This document shows positions 6,667 through 15,638 of a stretch of DNA of 64,000 nucleotides, one piece after another. The position numbers and the translations under genes were made by a program. Each line of letters opens with the position of its first letter. Position 1 is the stretch's first letter. The notes beneath the pieces were generated by a model. The model was not told the DNA's origin. It searched no databases and worked only from the letters and a program-made list of their open reading frames with translations. Origin of the DNA: Nonomuraea antri (GTDB lineage Bacteria > Actinomycetota > Actinomycetes > Streptosporangiales > Streptosporangiaceae); NCBI RefSeq assembly GCF_013283785.1, contig NZ_JABCPZ010000006.1, positions 49,406-113,405 on the forward strand, read 5' to 3'.

Positions 6667-9456
6667 ATGACCTCTATGCGTTTTTCACTCCTGGGCCCGG
6701 TGGAGGTCAGCACCGAAGAGCACACGCTGGGGGGAGCGCCTCGGCATCGCGCGATGCTCGCCTACCTGCTGCTGCACGCGGGACGCACGGTGAGCACGGA
6801 CCAGCTGATCGAGGCGATGTGGGGCCCGACTCCACCGGACACGGCCAAGGCCCAGGTCCAGGCGTCGGTGATGGTGATACGCCGGATGTTGCGCGCGGCG
6901 CAGGCCGAGGACGTCGTGCGGACGCGTCCCGCCGGCTATGCCGCGGTGCCGGAGCCGGGGCAGGTGGACGTCCACGAGTTCAGGCGGCTGGCCGCGGGCG
7001 ACAGCGAGGAGATCCGTCAGGCGCTGGGGCTCTGGCGCGGGCAGGCGCTGTCCGACGTGCAGGCCGACTACGTGCCCGCAACCAGGGCCCTGCTGGAGGA
7101 ACAACGGCTGACGGCCGTCGAACGGCTGGCGGAGCTGGAACTCGCGGCCGGGCGGCATGCCGAACTGCTCGACGAGCTCGCCGCGGAGGTGGCCCGCCAC
7201 CCGCTCAGAGAGCGGCTGCGCGGGCAGTACATGCTGGCGCTGCATCGATCGGGACGTCAGGCGGAGGCGCTGCGGGCCGCGCGCGACTACCGGGCGACCC
7301 TGGCCGAGCAGCAGGGGCTGGACCCCAGCCGGGAGTTCACGGCCGTCGAAGAGACGGTGCTGAGGGACGACCGTCCCGCGGTGGTGAGTTTCCTGCCGTA
7401 CGACGTGCCCGACTTCGCCGGGCGGCGAGCCGAGCTCGACCGGCTCACCACGCTGCCCGACGGGGTCAGCGTGGTGACGATCGACGGCATGGCGGGCATC
7501 GGCAAGACCACGCTGGCCGTTCACGCGGCGCACCTGCTCGCCGAGCGTTTCCCCGACGGCGGGCTCTTCGTCGACCTGCAGGCCCACACCGCCGGACGTG
7601 ATCCCGTCGATCCCGGCGAGGCGCTGGAGATCCTGCTGCGCCAGCTCGGCCTGCCCGCGGAGCGCATACCGCCGGGGACCTCGGAACGTGCCGCGCTGTG
7701 GCGTGGCGAGTTGTCGGGGTTGCGCGCCCTGGTCGTCATCGACAACGCCGCCGACGCCCAGCACGTCCGGCCGCTGCTGCCCGGCGGTTCCGGCAGCATG
7801 GCCGTGATCACGAGCAGGCGCAGGCTGATCGACTTGGACGGCGCCCACGCCTTGTCCGTCGACGTGCTCTCGGAGCGCGACGCGGTCGAGCTGTTCACCG
7901 GCGTCGTCGGGCCGCGAGCGCGGCAGGAGCCCGCCGCCGTCGCCGAGGTCCTGCGCCTGTGCGGGTTCCTGCCGCTGGCCGTGCGCATCGCCGCCGCGCG
8001 GTTGCGGCACCGTCTCCGCTGGACGGTGGACTACCTCGCCGCCCGGCTCCGCGACCAGAGCCGCCGCCTGGACGAACTGGCCACCGCGGAACGGGGGGTC
8101 GCGGCCGCCTTCGCGCTGTCGTACGAGCAGCTGAGTTCCGATCATCGCCGCATGTTCCGCCTGCTCGGCCTGCACCCCGGCCAGGACATCGACGCCTACG
8201 CGGCCGCCGCGCTCGCCGACCTGAGCGTCACGCGGGCCGAGTCGCTCCTGGAGGACCTGCTCGACGCGCACATGCTCCTCCAGCAGGAACCGGGCCGCTA
8301 CACCTTCCATGACCTGCTGCGCGACCACGCCAGGTCAGCGGCCGGCCAGGAGGAGCAGGACGACGCCGGAAAGGCCGCCCTGACCCGGCTCTTCGCCTTC
8401 TACACCCACGTCACGGGCATGGCCGCCGACCTCAAGTACCCGGACCGGGCACTGCCGGTTCCGTACGAGCCGCCGCCGCGCCTGCCGACGCCGCCCCTGT
8501 CCGGCCGCGCCGAAGCCATGGCCTGGCTGGACGCGGAACTGCCCGTCCTGCTGGCCGTCGGTGCGTACGCGGCGGAACACGGCTGGCACACGCACGCCTT
8601 CTTCCTGTCCACGACCCTGTTCCCGTACCTGGAGGAACGCGGCCGCCGCGGCGCCGCTCTCACCCTCCATCTGCAAACCCTCGCGGCAGTACGGCGGGCG
8701 GGAGACCGGCGCGGCGAGGGCCGCACCCTCGCCGACCTGACCAGAACCCACCACGCCATGGGCAACGTGGACCAGGCCGTCCAGTACGCCTTCGAGGCCA
8801 TCACCACCTGCCGGGCCGCCGGTGACCCGGAGGGCGAGGCGGTGGGACATCACTACCTGGGTCACTCGCTCGAACGCCAAGGCGACCTTCATGACGCCCA
8901 GGACCACTACCAACAGGCGCTGCACCTCTTCCAGGCGGCGGACAACCGCGTCGGCACGGGCGTCCTCCTGATAGACGTGGGCCGGATCTACGGCCACCTG
9001 GGCAAGCCCGACCTGGCCCGCGACCACCTGGAGCAGGCCCAGCGGATCCACCACGAGATCGGCAGCCCGGTGGGCCTGTGGAACACCCAGCTCTCCCTCG
9101 GTGACCTCCACCGTGACCAGGGCGAGCACGACGCCGCCCGCCACGCACTCGAGCGCGCCTACGCGATCAGCCGCGACCTCGGCCCGCACCTGCAGGCCGA
9201 GACGCTCAACGCTCTGGGCGCCGCCGCCCACGCCATGGGCGACCACGATCAAGCGCTCCTCGATCACGACGCCGCACTCGCCCTGGCCACGGAGGTCGAC
9301 GATCCCCACGAAGCCGCCCACGGCCACCTCGGCCTGGCCAAGGCCCGTCACGCGCTCGGCCACACCGCCCTGGCCCGTACCCACGCCCAAGCAGCGCTCC
9401 TCCTGCTCGAAGAACTCGGCCACCCCGCCGCCGACACCGCCAGAGCCCTCCTGTGA
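6667..9456 (+). CDS. SARP-family regulator with NB-ARC and TPR domains (AfsR/DnrI-like)
   Basis: Large transcriptional activator, 929 residues. In order: an OmpR-type winged helix (about 1-95), the bacterial transcriptional activator domain BTAD (about 100-250), an NB-ARC ATPase with Walker A GMAGIGKTT near 273-281 and a Walker B/RNBS-like LRALVVIDNA, then a TPR-rich C-terminal third (several AxxxLxxA helices from about 690 onward). This is the layout of AfsR and large SARP regulators of antibiotic clusters. The start at 6667 is chosen because the winged helix begins directly there (MRFSLLGPVEV). It is divergent from the monooxygenase/efflux block and is the obvious candidate regulator. The C-terminus ends 57 bp from a convergent gene. 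Confidence 0.93.
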   Translation: MTSMRFSLLGPVEVSTEEHTLGGAPRHRAMLAYLLLHAGRTVSTDQLIEAMWGPTPPDTAKAQVQASVMVIRRMLRAAQAEDVVRTRPAGYAAVPEPGQVDVHEFRRLAAGDSEEIRQALGLWRGQALSDVQADYVPATRALLEEQRLTAVERLAELELAAGRHAELLDELAAEVARHPLRERLRGQYMLALHRSGRQAEALRAARDYRATLAEQQGLDPSREFTAVEETVLRDDRPAVVSFLPYDVPDFAGRRAELDRLTTLPDGVSVVTIDGMAGIGKTTLAVHAAHLLAERFPDGGLFVDLQAHTAGRDPVDPGEALEILLRQLGLPAERIPPGTSERAALWRGELSGLRALVVIDNAADAQHVRPLLPGGSGSMAVITSRRRLIDLDGAHALSVDVLSERDAVELFTGVVGPRARQEPAAVAEVLRLCGFLPLAVRIAAARLRHRLRWTVDYLAARLRDQSRRLDELATAERGVAAAFALSYEQLSSDHRRMFRLLGLHPGQDIDAYAAAALADLSVTRAESLLEDLLDAHMLLQQEPGRYTFHDLLRDHARSAAGQEEQDDAGKAALTRLFAFYTHVTGMAADLKYPDRALPVPYEPPPRLPTPPLSGRAEAMAWLDAELPVLLAVGAYAAEHGWHTHAFFLSTTLFPYLEERGRRGAALTLHLQTLAAVRRAGDRRGEGRTLADLTRTHHAMGNVDQAVQYAFEAITTCRAAGDPEGEAVGHHYLGHSLERQGDLHDAQDHYQQALHLFQAADNRVGTGVLLIDVGRIYGHLGKPDLARDHLEQAQRIHHEIGSPVGLWNTQLSLGDLHRDQGEHDAARHALERAYAISRDLGPHLQAETLNALGAAAHAMGDHDQALLDHDAALALATEVDDPHEAAHGHLGLAKARHALGHTALARTHAQAALLLLEELGHPAADTARALL

Positions 9457-9513
9457 CGCCCCCGTCGTCACCGATGATCTGATCGGCCGTCGATGCGCCG
9501 GTGGCAAAGGTCA

Positions 9514-11265
9514 TCACTTGTCCCGTCTCGGGAACACCTCGTAGCCGGGGGTGAGGACGCGCCCCGGGTCGTACGCCCGCTTGGCGGCGGCGAGCCGGTC
9601 CCACGCCGGACCGAAGTGAGCCTGCCAGTCGCGGGCGGACATCGGCAGGGCGCTGACCGGGTTGAGCGTGCCGCCCGCCGCGATGACCCGCTCGTACACG
9701 GCACGGTTGTCGGCCACCATGCCGGCCACCAAGCGAGCGGGGCCCGGTGCCGGGATTCGCATGAGGTTCATCGTGAACGCGACCGGCTCCGCGGGGAGCC
9801 GGAACATCGGGCTGCGCACGGCGTCCGTCCGCAGCGGCAGGATCGAGACGACGCCGTGATCGCCGAGGTCGCCGACGGTGAGCCCGGCGAGCGTCTCGGC
9901 CAGGACCGCACCCGCGCGGGACGCACCGACGAAGGTGAACAGCCAGGGGTGCGGGGAATCCCAGCGCCCGGCGTCGCGCAGCGTGTTCTCCAAGGCCGTG
10001 AACCGGTCGGTGTAGGCGCGGTAGTCGTGTGTGCCGATGGTCGCCTTCGCGCGGTCGTCGGCGAGTCCCGCGAGCATGGCGTCGTCGTCGGGCGCCACGT
10101 CGGAGAACAGCGCCGACCCGTCGACGAGGTAGGTCCAGCCGCCTTCCCGGCCGGGGACGGCGAAGCCATGGAGGTAGTCCCACCTGGCCTCGTCGAGGAG
10201 CCGGCGCTGGTCGGTGAGCATCGTGCCGAGGTCGGAGTAGACGAGCTGGTACCTGCGGACGGCCGCGGGTGCCGCCGTCAGCCGCAGGGTCGCCCGCGTG
10301 ATGATGCCGACCTGGCCGAGTCCGGCGCGTACGGCGTCGAACAGGTCCTGGTGCTGGTCGGGTGAGCAGGTACGGGCGATTCCGTCGCCGGTGACGACCT
10401 CGAGTGCGAGCACCGAGTCGCTCAGGACGCCGTGCCGCCAACTGGTGCCGCCCACGCCGCCGACGGTGACGGTGCCGCCGATCGTCAGGTCCAGGTATTC
10501 GGGGAGGACCGGTGGGGTGCGGCCGTCGCGGAGCGCGGCTGTGAGGACGTCGCGCCAGGTCGCGCCCGCGTCGACGACGATCCGGTCCACGTCGACGTGG
10601 TGGATCGTGTTGTGTCCGGACAGGTCGATGACGGCGCCGCGACCGACCTGGGCGCGGCCGTACACCGAGTGCCGCGCGCCCTGGGCGGCGACCTGCTTGC
10701 CGGCGCCGGCCGCCCACCGTACGACGGCGGCGACGTCCGCGGCCGAGCCGGGGCGGAGCACCGCCTCGGGGACGGTGCGCACGACGTGGCCGAAGTCGGC
10801 CGCGGCCCGCTCGCGAGCGGCCGGGTCGCGCACGAGCTCGCCGTCGAGCGGCGGCTCGCCGAGGTCCTGCGGGTACCAGCGGAGTTCGACGGTGTTGCCG
10901 TCGGGGTCGCGGACGTAGACCGACCGGCCGTCGCCACGCGCGCCCGAGCGGACGACCGGGCCCTGGACCACGTCGAGCACCCCGGCGTCGATGATCGCCG
11001 GCCAGTCGAGCGGCGCCACGACCAGGCAGATGTGGTCCACGTTGGACTCACCGCGCGGACGCTCGACGAGGTCGATGATGGTGGCCGCGTTGATCCGGAC
11101 CGAGGGGAAGGAGACCTGGCCGCGCCGCCACTCCTCGACCCGCTCCGCGTCGAGGCCCAGGACGTCGCGGTAGAACCGCAGCGAGCGGTCGACGTTCCCG
11201 ACGTTCAGGACGATGTGGTCCAGTGCCGTCACGCGGATCGCCCGGCCGTGCGTGCTGGTGTTCAC
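9514..11265 (-). CDS. VOC (glyoxalase-fold) domain fused to FAD-linked oxidase
   Basis: Unusual 583-residue fusion. Residues about 12-132 form a vicinal-oxygen-chelate domain with candidate metal ligands H17 (LDHIVLNV), H78 (VDHICLVV) and E127 (NTVELRW). Residues about 155-330 are a PCMH-type FAD-binding domain; H199 in GARHSVYGRAQ sits where cytokinin-dehydrogenase-like enzymes attach FAD covalently. The rest resembles the substrate-binding half of that oxidase family and ends with DPGRVLTPGY. The start is GTG with an AGAGAGG site. It lies 13 bp behind an MFS pump and is probably co-transcribed with it. Both chemistries fit oxidation or resistance to small aromatic or amine compounds; the substrate is unknown. 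Confidence 0.85.
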   Translation of the reverse strand: MNTSTHGRAIRVTALDHIVLNVGNVDRSLRFYRDVLGLDAERVEEWRRGQVSFPSVRINAATIIDLVERPRGESNVDHICLVVAPLDWPAIIDAGVLDVVQGPVVRSGARGDGRSVYVRDPDGNTVELRWYPQDLGEPPLDGELVRDPAARERAAADFGHVVRTVPEAVLRPGSAADVAAVVRWAAGAGKQVAAQGARHSVYGRAQVGRGAVIDLSGHNTIHHVDVDRIVVDAGATWRDVLTAALRDGRTPPVLPEYLDLTIGGTVTVGGVGGTSWRHGVLSDSVLALEVVTGDGIARTCSPDQHQDLFDAVRAGLGQVGIITRATLRLTAAPAAVRRYQLVYSDLGTMLTDQRRLLDEARWDYLHGFAVPGREGGWTYLVDGSALFSDVAPDDDAMLAGLADDRAKATIGTHDYRAYTDRFTALENTLRDAGRWDSPHPWLFTFVGASRAGAVLAETLAGLTVGDLGDHGVVSILPLRTDAVRSPMFRLPAEPVAFTMNLMRIPAPGPARLVAGMVADNRAVYERVIAAGGTLNPVSALPMSARDWQAHFGPAWDRLAAAKRAYDPGRVLTPGYEVFPRRDK

Positions 11266-11278
11266 GTGTTCGCCTCTC

Positions 11279-12463
11279 TCAGGCGTGCGCGGCGTCGCGG
11301 TGCGAGCCGAAGGCGGTCAGCAGCGCGGTCACCGTCAACGCGACGCCGAACCACACCGCGCCCGTGGTCCCGAAGCCGTCCGCGAACAGTCCGCCCAGCA
11401 GCGCGCCGAGTGCGATCGAGATGTTGTAGCCCATGGTGTTGAGCGACATGGCGGCCTCGAAGGTGTCCGGGGCGGCGGCGAGCATCATGTTGACCTGGCA
11501 GAGGTTGGCGGCGCCGAAGGACACCCCCCACACCACCACGGCGACCGCCAGGCCCGCCGGGCTGCCGCCGATCGCCAGGAGCAGCAGCAGCGCGGCGACG
11601 AGACCGGTGCAGGCCACGACGAACGTCGCGCGCATGTTCCTGTTGACCGTGTGCCCGGCGACGAAGTTGCCGACCGCGCCGCCGACCCCGAAGACGATCA
11701 GCAGCCCGGTCACCCACGCCGCCGACAGCCCGGCACGCTGCTCCACGAAGGGGCGGATGAACGTGTACGCGCCGAAGTGCCCGAGCACGTACAGCGCGAC
11801 AGTGATCATCACGACCCGCAGCCGTACGTTCCGGATCGGCAGCGTGAACACCTCACGCACCGGGATGGCGCTCTGGGACGGCAGCGACGGAAGCGTGAGC
11901 ACGACGGCGAGGAGCGCCGCCAGGCTCAGACCGCTCCAGATGAGGAACGTGGTGCGCCAGTCGGTGAGGCTCTCGATGAACGTGCCCAGCGGCATGCCCA
12001 CGACGGTGGCGATCGACATGCCGGAGAGCACCACCGCTGCGGCCTTGCCGGCCTTCTCGCCGGGGACGAGCCGCATCGCCATGGCGACGCCGATCGCCCA
12101 GAACACGCCGTGCGCGAATCCGGTGACGAGCCGGGCGCCCAGGACGATCGGGAAGTTCGGCGACACGGCCGTGACGAGGTTGCCGAGTGCCATGATCGCC
12201 AGCAGCGTGGCGAGGAGGGCACGGCGGTTCACCCTGCGGCTCCACGCGACCAGGAACGGCACCCCGACGCCCGCGGAGATGCCGTACAGCGTCACCATCA
12301 TGCCCGCGAGGCTGACGGAGACGGACAGTCCCGCGCTGACCGGGGTGAGCAGTCCGACGGGCATCAGCTCGGTGGTGACGAAGACGAACAAGCTCGCGGT
12401 GATGGCCGCGACGCCCAGCCACGCCCGGAACTGCGAGCGCGGTTCAGTACTGACGGTGGTCAT
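11279..12463 (-). CDS. MFS transporter, DHA1/AraJ-like
   Basis: Twelve-helix major facilitator protein, 394 residues. The opening helix (FVFVTTELMPVGLLTPV), motif A region (VAWSRRVNRRALLATLL) and RLVTGFAHGVFWAIGVAMA are typical of sugar-efflux/chloramphenicol-resistance-like DHA1 pumps. An AAGGAC ribosome site precedes the ATG. It is the first gene of a two-gene unit with the VOC/FAD fusion and is divergent from a LysR regulator, the usual layout of an inducible efflux and detoxification unit. Confidence 0.9.
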   Translation of the reverse strand: MTTVSTEPRSQFRAWLGVAAITASLFVFVTTELMPVGLLTPVSAGLSVSVSLAGMMVTLYGISAGVGVPFLVAWSRRVNRRALLATLLAIMALGNLVTAVSPNFPIVLGARLVTGFAHGVFWAIGVAMAMRLVPGEKAGKAAAVVLSGMSIATVVGMPLGTFIESLTDWRTTFLIWSGLSLAALLAVVLTLPSLPSQSAIPVREVFTLPIRNVRLRVVMITVALYVLGHFGAYTFIRPFVEQRAGLSAAWVTGLLIVFGVGGAVGNFVAGHTVNRNMRATFVVACTGLVAALLLLLAIGGSPAGLAVAVVVWGVSFGAANLCQVNMMLAAAPDTFEAAMSLNTMGYNISIALGALLGGLFADGFGTTGAVWFGVALTVTALLTAFGSHRDAAHA

Positions 12464-12597
12464 GCGTGTCCTTATGAAGGTTCCCGTACGAGCGGGGGAG
12501 AAGTGCGAGAGCAGGAGAAGCCGGGTTCGCGGTCACGGCCCCGGAGTGACGACGGTGGTGACGACCCCGTCCACGACTCGAGTCTCGCGGTGCGCCC

Positions 12598-12651
12598 ATC
12601 AATGAGTCCAACGCAATGTTGTCACTCCAGCGATGCCGAACCATCATTGAT
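12598..12651. promoter_or_regulatory. Inverted repeat in MFS/LysR divergent promoter
   Basis: Perfect 8-bp arms ATCAATGA (12598-12605) and TCATTGAT (12644-12651) flank the region just upstream of the LysR ATG. A shorter dyad (CAAC N5 GTTG, 12609-12621) lies inside. This position suits autoregulation by the LysR protein; binding is inferred. Confidence 0.45.
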
Positions 12652-12653
12652 CC

Positions 12654-13598
12654 ATGGAGCTCCAGCAGATGCGTTACGTCCTCGCCGTCGCCGAGACGAA
12701 CAGCTTCACCCGGGCGGCGGAGCAGTGCCTGGTCGTCCAGTCGGCGTTGAGTCGCCAGATCGCGAGCCTCGAACGGGAACTGGGCGCGCGGCTGTTCGAT
12801 CGCACCAGCCGCCATGTGCGCATCACCCCGGCAGGGAGGGCTTTCGTGGCCGCGGCCCGTGAGAGCCTCAACGCCGCGGAGCGGGCGATCGCCGACGTCG
12901 CGGCGGCGACCGGCGAGGTGCGCGGCAGGCTCGCCCTCGGCCTCATCCCCACCGTGGCCGCCGTCGACATCCCGGACGCGCTGAGCCGGTTCCGCGACAG
13001 ATATCCCCAGGTCCAGCTGAACATCCGCATCGGCGGCAGCGACGAGCTCACCGAGCAGGTCAGGCAGGGCAAGATCGAAGTCGCCTTCCTCGGGTTGCCC
13101 ACCAGCGCGCGACCGGTGGGCGTCAACAGCCGCGAACTCGCCCGCGACCGGCTGGTCGCCGTCGTCGCCCCTGACCACCCGCTGGCGGGCGAGCCGGCCG
13201 TCGACCTCGCCCGGCTCTCCACCGAGACCTTCATCGACCTGCCGCCGCACTCGGCCGCGCGGGCGCAGTCGGACGAGGCGTTCGCCGCCGCGGGTCTGAG
13301 CCGTGAGGTCGCGTTCGAGGTCACCACCGCGGACTTCATGATGGCCCGGCTCGTACGGAAGGGGCTGGCGATCGCGCTGCTGCCCTCGGCCTACGTCCCC
13401 CAGCTGACCGGTCTGGCCACCATCGAGATCACCGACGCGCCCATGCGCGTCGAGTACCTCATCTGGAGCGGCGTCGGACGCACCCCGGCGGCGACCGCCT
13501 TCCTCGACCTGCTGGACCTGCCCGACCCGCGGACGGAGAGTCGCCGGAGACCGCTACCCCTTGGAACAGATCGTCCAGGGACTAGAGACGCTCGATGA
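12654..13598 (+). CDS. LysR-family transcriptional regulator
   Basis: Standard LysR length, 314 residues. The N-terminal winged helix (about 1-60) shows [20 protein letters not shown] and [22 protein letters not shown]. The remainder is a periplasmic-binding-protein-like effector domain with [10 protein letters not shown] and the [17 protein letters not shown] region. The gene is divergent from the MFS/fusion pair and probably controls it in response to an unknown small ligand. No ribosome site is obvious; a leaderless start is possible. Its 3' end overlaps the convergent DUF1905 gene by 17 bp. Confidence 0.92.
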   Translation: MELQQMRYVLAVAETNSFTRAAEQCLVVQSALSRQIASLERELGARLFDRTSRHVRITPAGRAFVAAARESLNAAERAIADVAAATGEVRGRLALGLIPTVAAVDIPDALSRFRDRYPQVQLNIRIGGSDELTEQVRQGKIEVAFLGLPTSARPVGVNSRELARDRLVAVVAPDHPLAGEPAVDLARLSTETFIDLPPHSAARAQSDEAFAAAGLSREVAFEVTTADFMMARLVRKGLAIALLPSAYVPQLTGLATIEITDAPMRVEYLIWSGVGRTPAATAFLDLLDLPDPRTESRRRPLPLGTDRPGTRDAR

Positions 13599-13875
13599 GT
13601 CGTACGGTCACGGTGTCCCCGGCGCCCTTGCCGAGGGCACGGCGCAACGGGGCGGCGATGGGGAGCTTGTGGGTGCCGTCGCCGAGAGCCATGAACGAGC
13701 TGGTGAACGGATGGCCGTCGACCTCGCCGGTCACCTTGACGAGACCGCGGGTGCCGAAGTAGGTGGCCGAGTCGGCCATGACGACATAGGTCCATCCGGC
13801 CCTGGCCGGGCTCCGCACGAGCGTGGCGGTGAACTCGCGGTCGAGCGGTCCGGACTTCGGGTGGTCGGCGTTCAT
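13582..13875 (-). CDS. DUF1905-domain protein
   Basis: Small cytoplasmic protein, 97 residues, essentially one DUF1905 (AF2212-like) beta-barrel domain: [20 protein letters not shown], then [28 protein letters not shown] and [16 protein letters not shown]. Molecular function of the family is not established. An AAAGGAA site precedes the ATG. It follows the DUF1761 gene by 30 bp and is co-directional with it, so both probably respond to the TetR regulator at 14367. Confidence 0.85.
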   Translation of the reverse strand: MNADHPKSGPLDREFTATLVRSPARAGWTYVVMADSATYFGTRGLVKVTGEVDGHPFTSSFMALGDGTHKLPIAAPLRRALGKGAGDTVTVRLIERL

Positions 13876-13905
13876 GATGGTTCCTTTCGGGTTGTCGTCG
13901 GGTTG

Positions 13906-14292
13906 TCAGTGCAGGACGCCGAGCACGGCTCCGATGAGCAGCAGTTTCAGCAGCCAGTCCCCGGCGTGCAGGACGGCGGTGACCACCGGCACGCGCTCCC
14001 ACAGCACCGAGCCGGTGAGCAGGATGACCGGGAAGCCCAGCCACGCGACGAGAGCCAGCAGCATCGCCGAGGGCCAGCCCAGCAGGTTCGCCTGTGCCGC
14101 GATCCAGGCGAACACGCCGGCGACGAGGGCGGTGCGCAGCAACTCCACTGCTGCTTTCCACGGCACCGGACGTCCCCGGTCGAGCGCCGCATCACCCAGC
14201 CGGCGCCGCTCGAACGGCGTGGCCAGGGCGTAGTAGACGGAACTGACGATGAATGCCGCTATCGCGGACAGGGCGATTCCCAGAGCGAGCAT
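13906..14292 (-). CDS. DUF1761-type membrane protein
   Basis: Predicted inner-membrane protein, 128 residues with about four hydrophobic helices. The first helix (MLALGIALSAIAAFIVSSVY) and the motif YYALATPFERRRLG fit the DUF1761 family, which has no assigned activity. An AAAGGGG ribosome site precedes the ATG. The gene opens a small operon with the DUF1905 gene and is divergent from a TetR regulator across a strongly palindromic operator, suggesting inducible expression. Confidence 0.8.
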   Translation of the reverse strand: MLALGIALSAIAAFIVSSVYYALATPFERRRLGDAALDRGRPVPWKAAVELLRTALVAGVFAWIAAQANLLGWPSAMLLALVAWLGFPVILLTGSVLWERVPVVTAVLHAGDWLLKLLLIGAVLGVLH

Positions 14293-14306
14293 CTTGGCAC
14301 CCCTTT

Positions 14307-14355
14307 CAGTACTGATGGGTACTATATTTTTCGGGTTATAGTACTGTCAAGTACT
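14307..14355. promoter_or_regulatory. Composite palindromic TetR operator
   Basis: Nested symmetry between the divergent starts: GTACTATA (14319-14326) and TATAGTAC (14337-14344) form the inner arms around an AT-rich centre, with an extra self-complementary AGTACT on each side (14308-14313 and 14350-14355). It ends just before the AAGGAGG ribosome site of the TetR gene, so bound repressor should block both directions. Confidence 0.7.
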
Positions 14356-14366
14356 AAGGAGGTCGG

Positions 14367-15026
14367 ATGTCGGCAGAGGCACGAACGCGACCACGCGGGC
14401 GCCCAGGCGGCAGTGGCGGCGCGGACCTGCTGGCGATCGCCCGCGACGTGTTCCTCACCCGGGGATATCCCGGGGCGACGATGGATCAGGTGGCAGCCCA
14501 GGCCCGGATCTCGAAACAGACGCTCTATCGCGAGTACCCTTCGAAGGAGCGGCTGTACGCGGCGGTGGTCCGTGACTGGGTCGACCGCGGCTACGACGCC
14601 ATGCGACCACACACCGAAGCGCTGGCGGAGTCCACGGACATCCGGGCCGGCCTGCTGCGGCTCGCGCACGTACTGCACGCGGGCGTGCTGAGCGAGCCGG
14701 TGCTGCGCATGCGATCGCTGGTCGCCACGGAGTCCGCACGGTTCCCGGACGTCGCCGCCGACTATGTCGTACGCAGCTGGACCCGGAACACTCGACTACT
14801 CGCCGACGCGCTCGCCGCCCTGGCGACGCGGGGGCTGATCAAAGCCGACGACGCGCTCGTGGCGGCGCAACAGTTCACCTGGCTGGTTCTCGGCGACCCG
14901 CTCAACCGCCTCACGCTCGCGGCGCACTCCGAACCGCCGGAGGACGGCGAGCTCGCGCGGCAGCGCGAGGAAGCGGTCACCACGTTCCTCAGCCGCTACG
15001 GTCCGCCGGACTCGCACCGAGAATGA
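14367..15026 (+). CDS. TetR/AcrR-family transcriptional regulator
   Basis: Repressor-type regulator, 219 residues. The N-terminal helix-turn-helix (about 18-62) reads LLAIARDVFLTRGYPGATMD, then AARISKQTLYREYPSKERLY-like spacing; the C-terminal part is an all-helical ligand and dimer domain resembling the AefR-like group. A perfect AAGGAGG lies six bases before the ATG. The divergent DUF1761-DUF1905 pair and the palindrome at 14307-14355 indicate autorepression and control of that pair. Its stop overlaps a possible upstream start of the next gene. Confidence 0.92.
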   Translation: MSAEARTRPRGRPGGSGGADLLAIARDVFLTRGYPGATMDQVAAQARISKQTLYREYPSKERLYAAVVRDWVDRGYDAMRPHTEALAESTDIRAGLLRLAHVLHAGVLSEPVLRMRSLVATESARFPDVAADYVVRSWTRNTRLLADALAALATRGLIKADDALVAAQQFTWLVLGDPLNRLTLAAHSEPPEDGELARQREEAVTTFLSRYGPPDSHRE

Positions 15027-15070
15027 CGACGGCGCCTCGCGCCCGGAAGGTCGTCGTAGCATGCCATGCC

Positions 15071-15568
15071 ATGAGCAGACGATCAGCGACCGCGGCCGTC
15101 CTCGCCCTGGTCATCTCCGCCGCGCTCGTCCCCTCTCCCGCCCTGGCGGCCCCGAAGACCTACCTGATCAGGAACGACGACCGCTGCCTGACCTACGCGG
15201 CGGACCGCACCCCGGCCGAACTGGGCTTCCGCGCCCAGGCGAACCACTGCCCGTCCACGAAGTTCGACGGTTATCTGTGGAAGCGCACGGCCCGCTCCCA
15301 GCTCGCCATCACCTACCGCGGTCGCACGTACTGCCTGGGGGCGCCCAAGGGCACCGCGGTGCAGGTGGGGCCGTGCAGCGGCGACAAGCGTCAGCAATTC
15401 ACCTTCCCGGTGGTCAAGGAGGGCGGGTGGGACACGGTCGTCCAGATCAGGTGGAAGCACCTGCGCAACCTGTGCCTGCACCACAATGTGCGGCGTCCGT
15501 GGGAGGTCTTCGCGGTGACGTGCGGCCGTTCCGGCAGTGACCAGCACTGGGTCATGGTGCGCCGATGA
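15071..15568 (+). CDS. Secreted ricin-type beta-trefoil-like protein
   Basis: Exported protein; the start at 15071 gives a clear signal peptide (MSRRSATAAVLALVISAALV, cleavage after PALA). An alternative ATG at 15023 overlaps the TetR stop. The mature part (about 140 residues) has spaced cysteines and a QQF-type end of repeat (CLGAPKGTAVQVGPCSGDKR, then QFTF) plus a final DQHW, the pattern of RICIN beta-trefoil repeats, though incomplete. The family binds carbohydrates; here there is no attached enzyme. The ligand is unknown. Confidence 0.7.
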   Translation: MSRRSATAAVLALVISAALVPSPALAAPKTYLIRNDDRCLTYAADRTPAELGFRAQANHCPSTKFDGYLWKRTARSQLAITYRGRTYCLGAPKGTAVQVGPCSGDKRQQFTFPVVKEGGWDTVVQIRWKHLRNLCLHHNVRRPWEVFAVTCGRSGSDQHWVMVRR

Positions 15569-15582
15569 CGCCCGCCTGACCC

Positions 15583-15603
15583 GGCGGTGGTTGGTCCACC
15601 GCC
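15583..15603. terminator. Bidirectional terminator hairpin
   Basis: GGCGGTGG and CCACCGCC form a perfect 8-bp stem with a 5-nt loop between two convergent genes. No T-run follows, as is common in actinomycetes. Confidence 0.6.
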
Positions 15604-15638
15604 TCGCCGGGTGAGGTGAGGCGTGGAGGGGGCCGGTG

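Noticed and set aside
6685..8328. Long minus-strand frame of 547 codons
   Set aside because: Antisense shadow of the SARP gene; Gln/Val/Gly-rich product with no domain.
9206..10717. Minus-strand 503-codon frame
   Set aside because: Arg/Pro-rich shadow of the VOC/FAD fusion and SARP end.
11213..12862. Plus-strand 549-codon frame
   Set aside because: Shadow of the MFS gene, low-complexity Arg/His/Asp composition.
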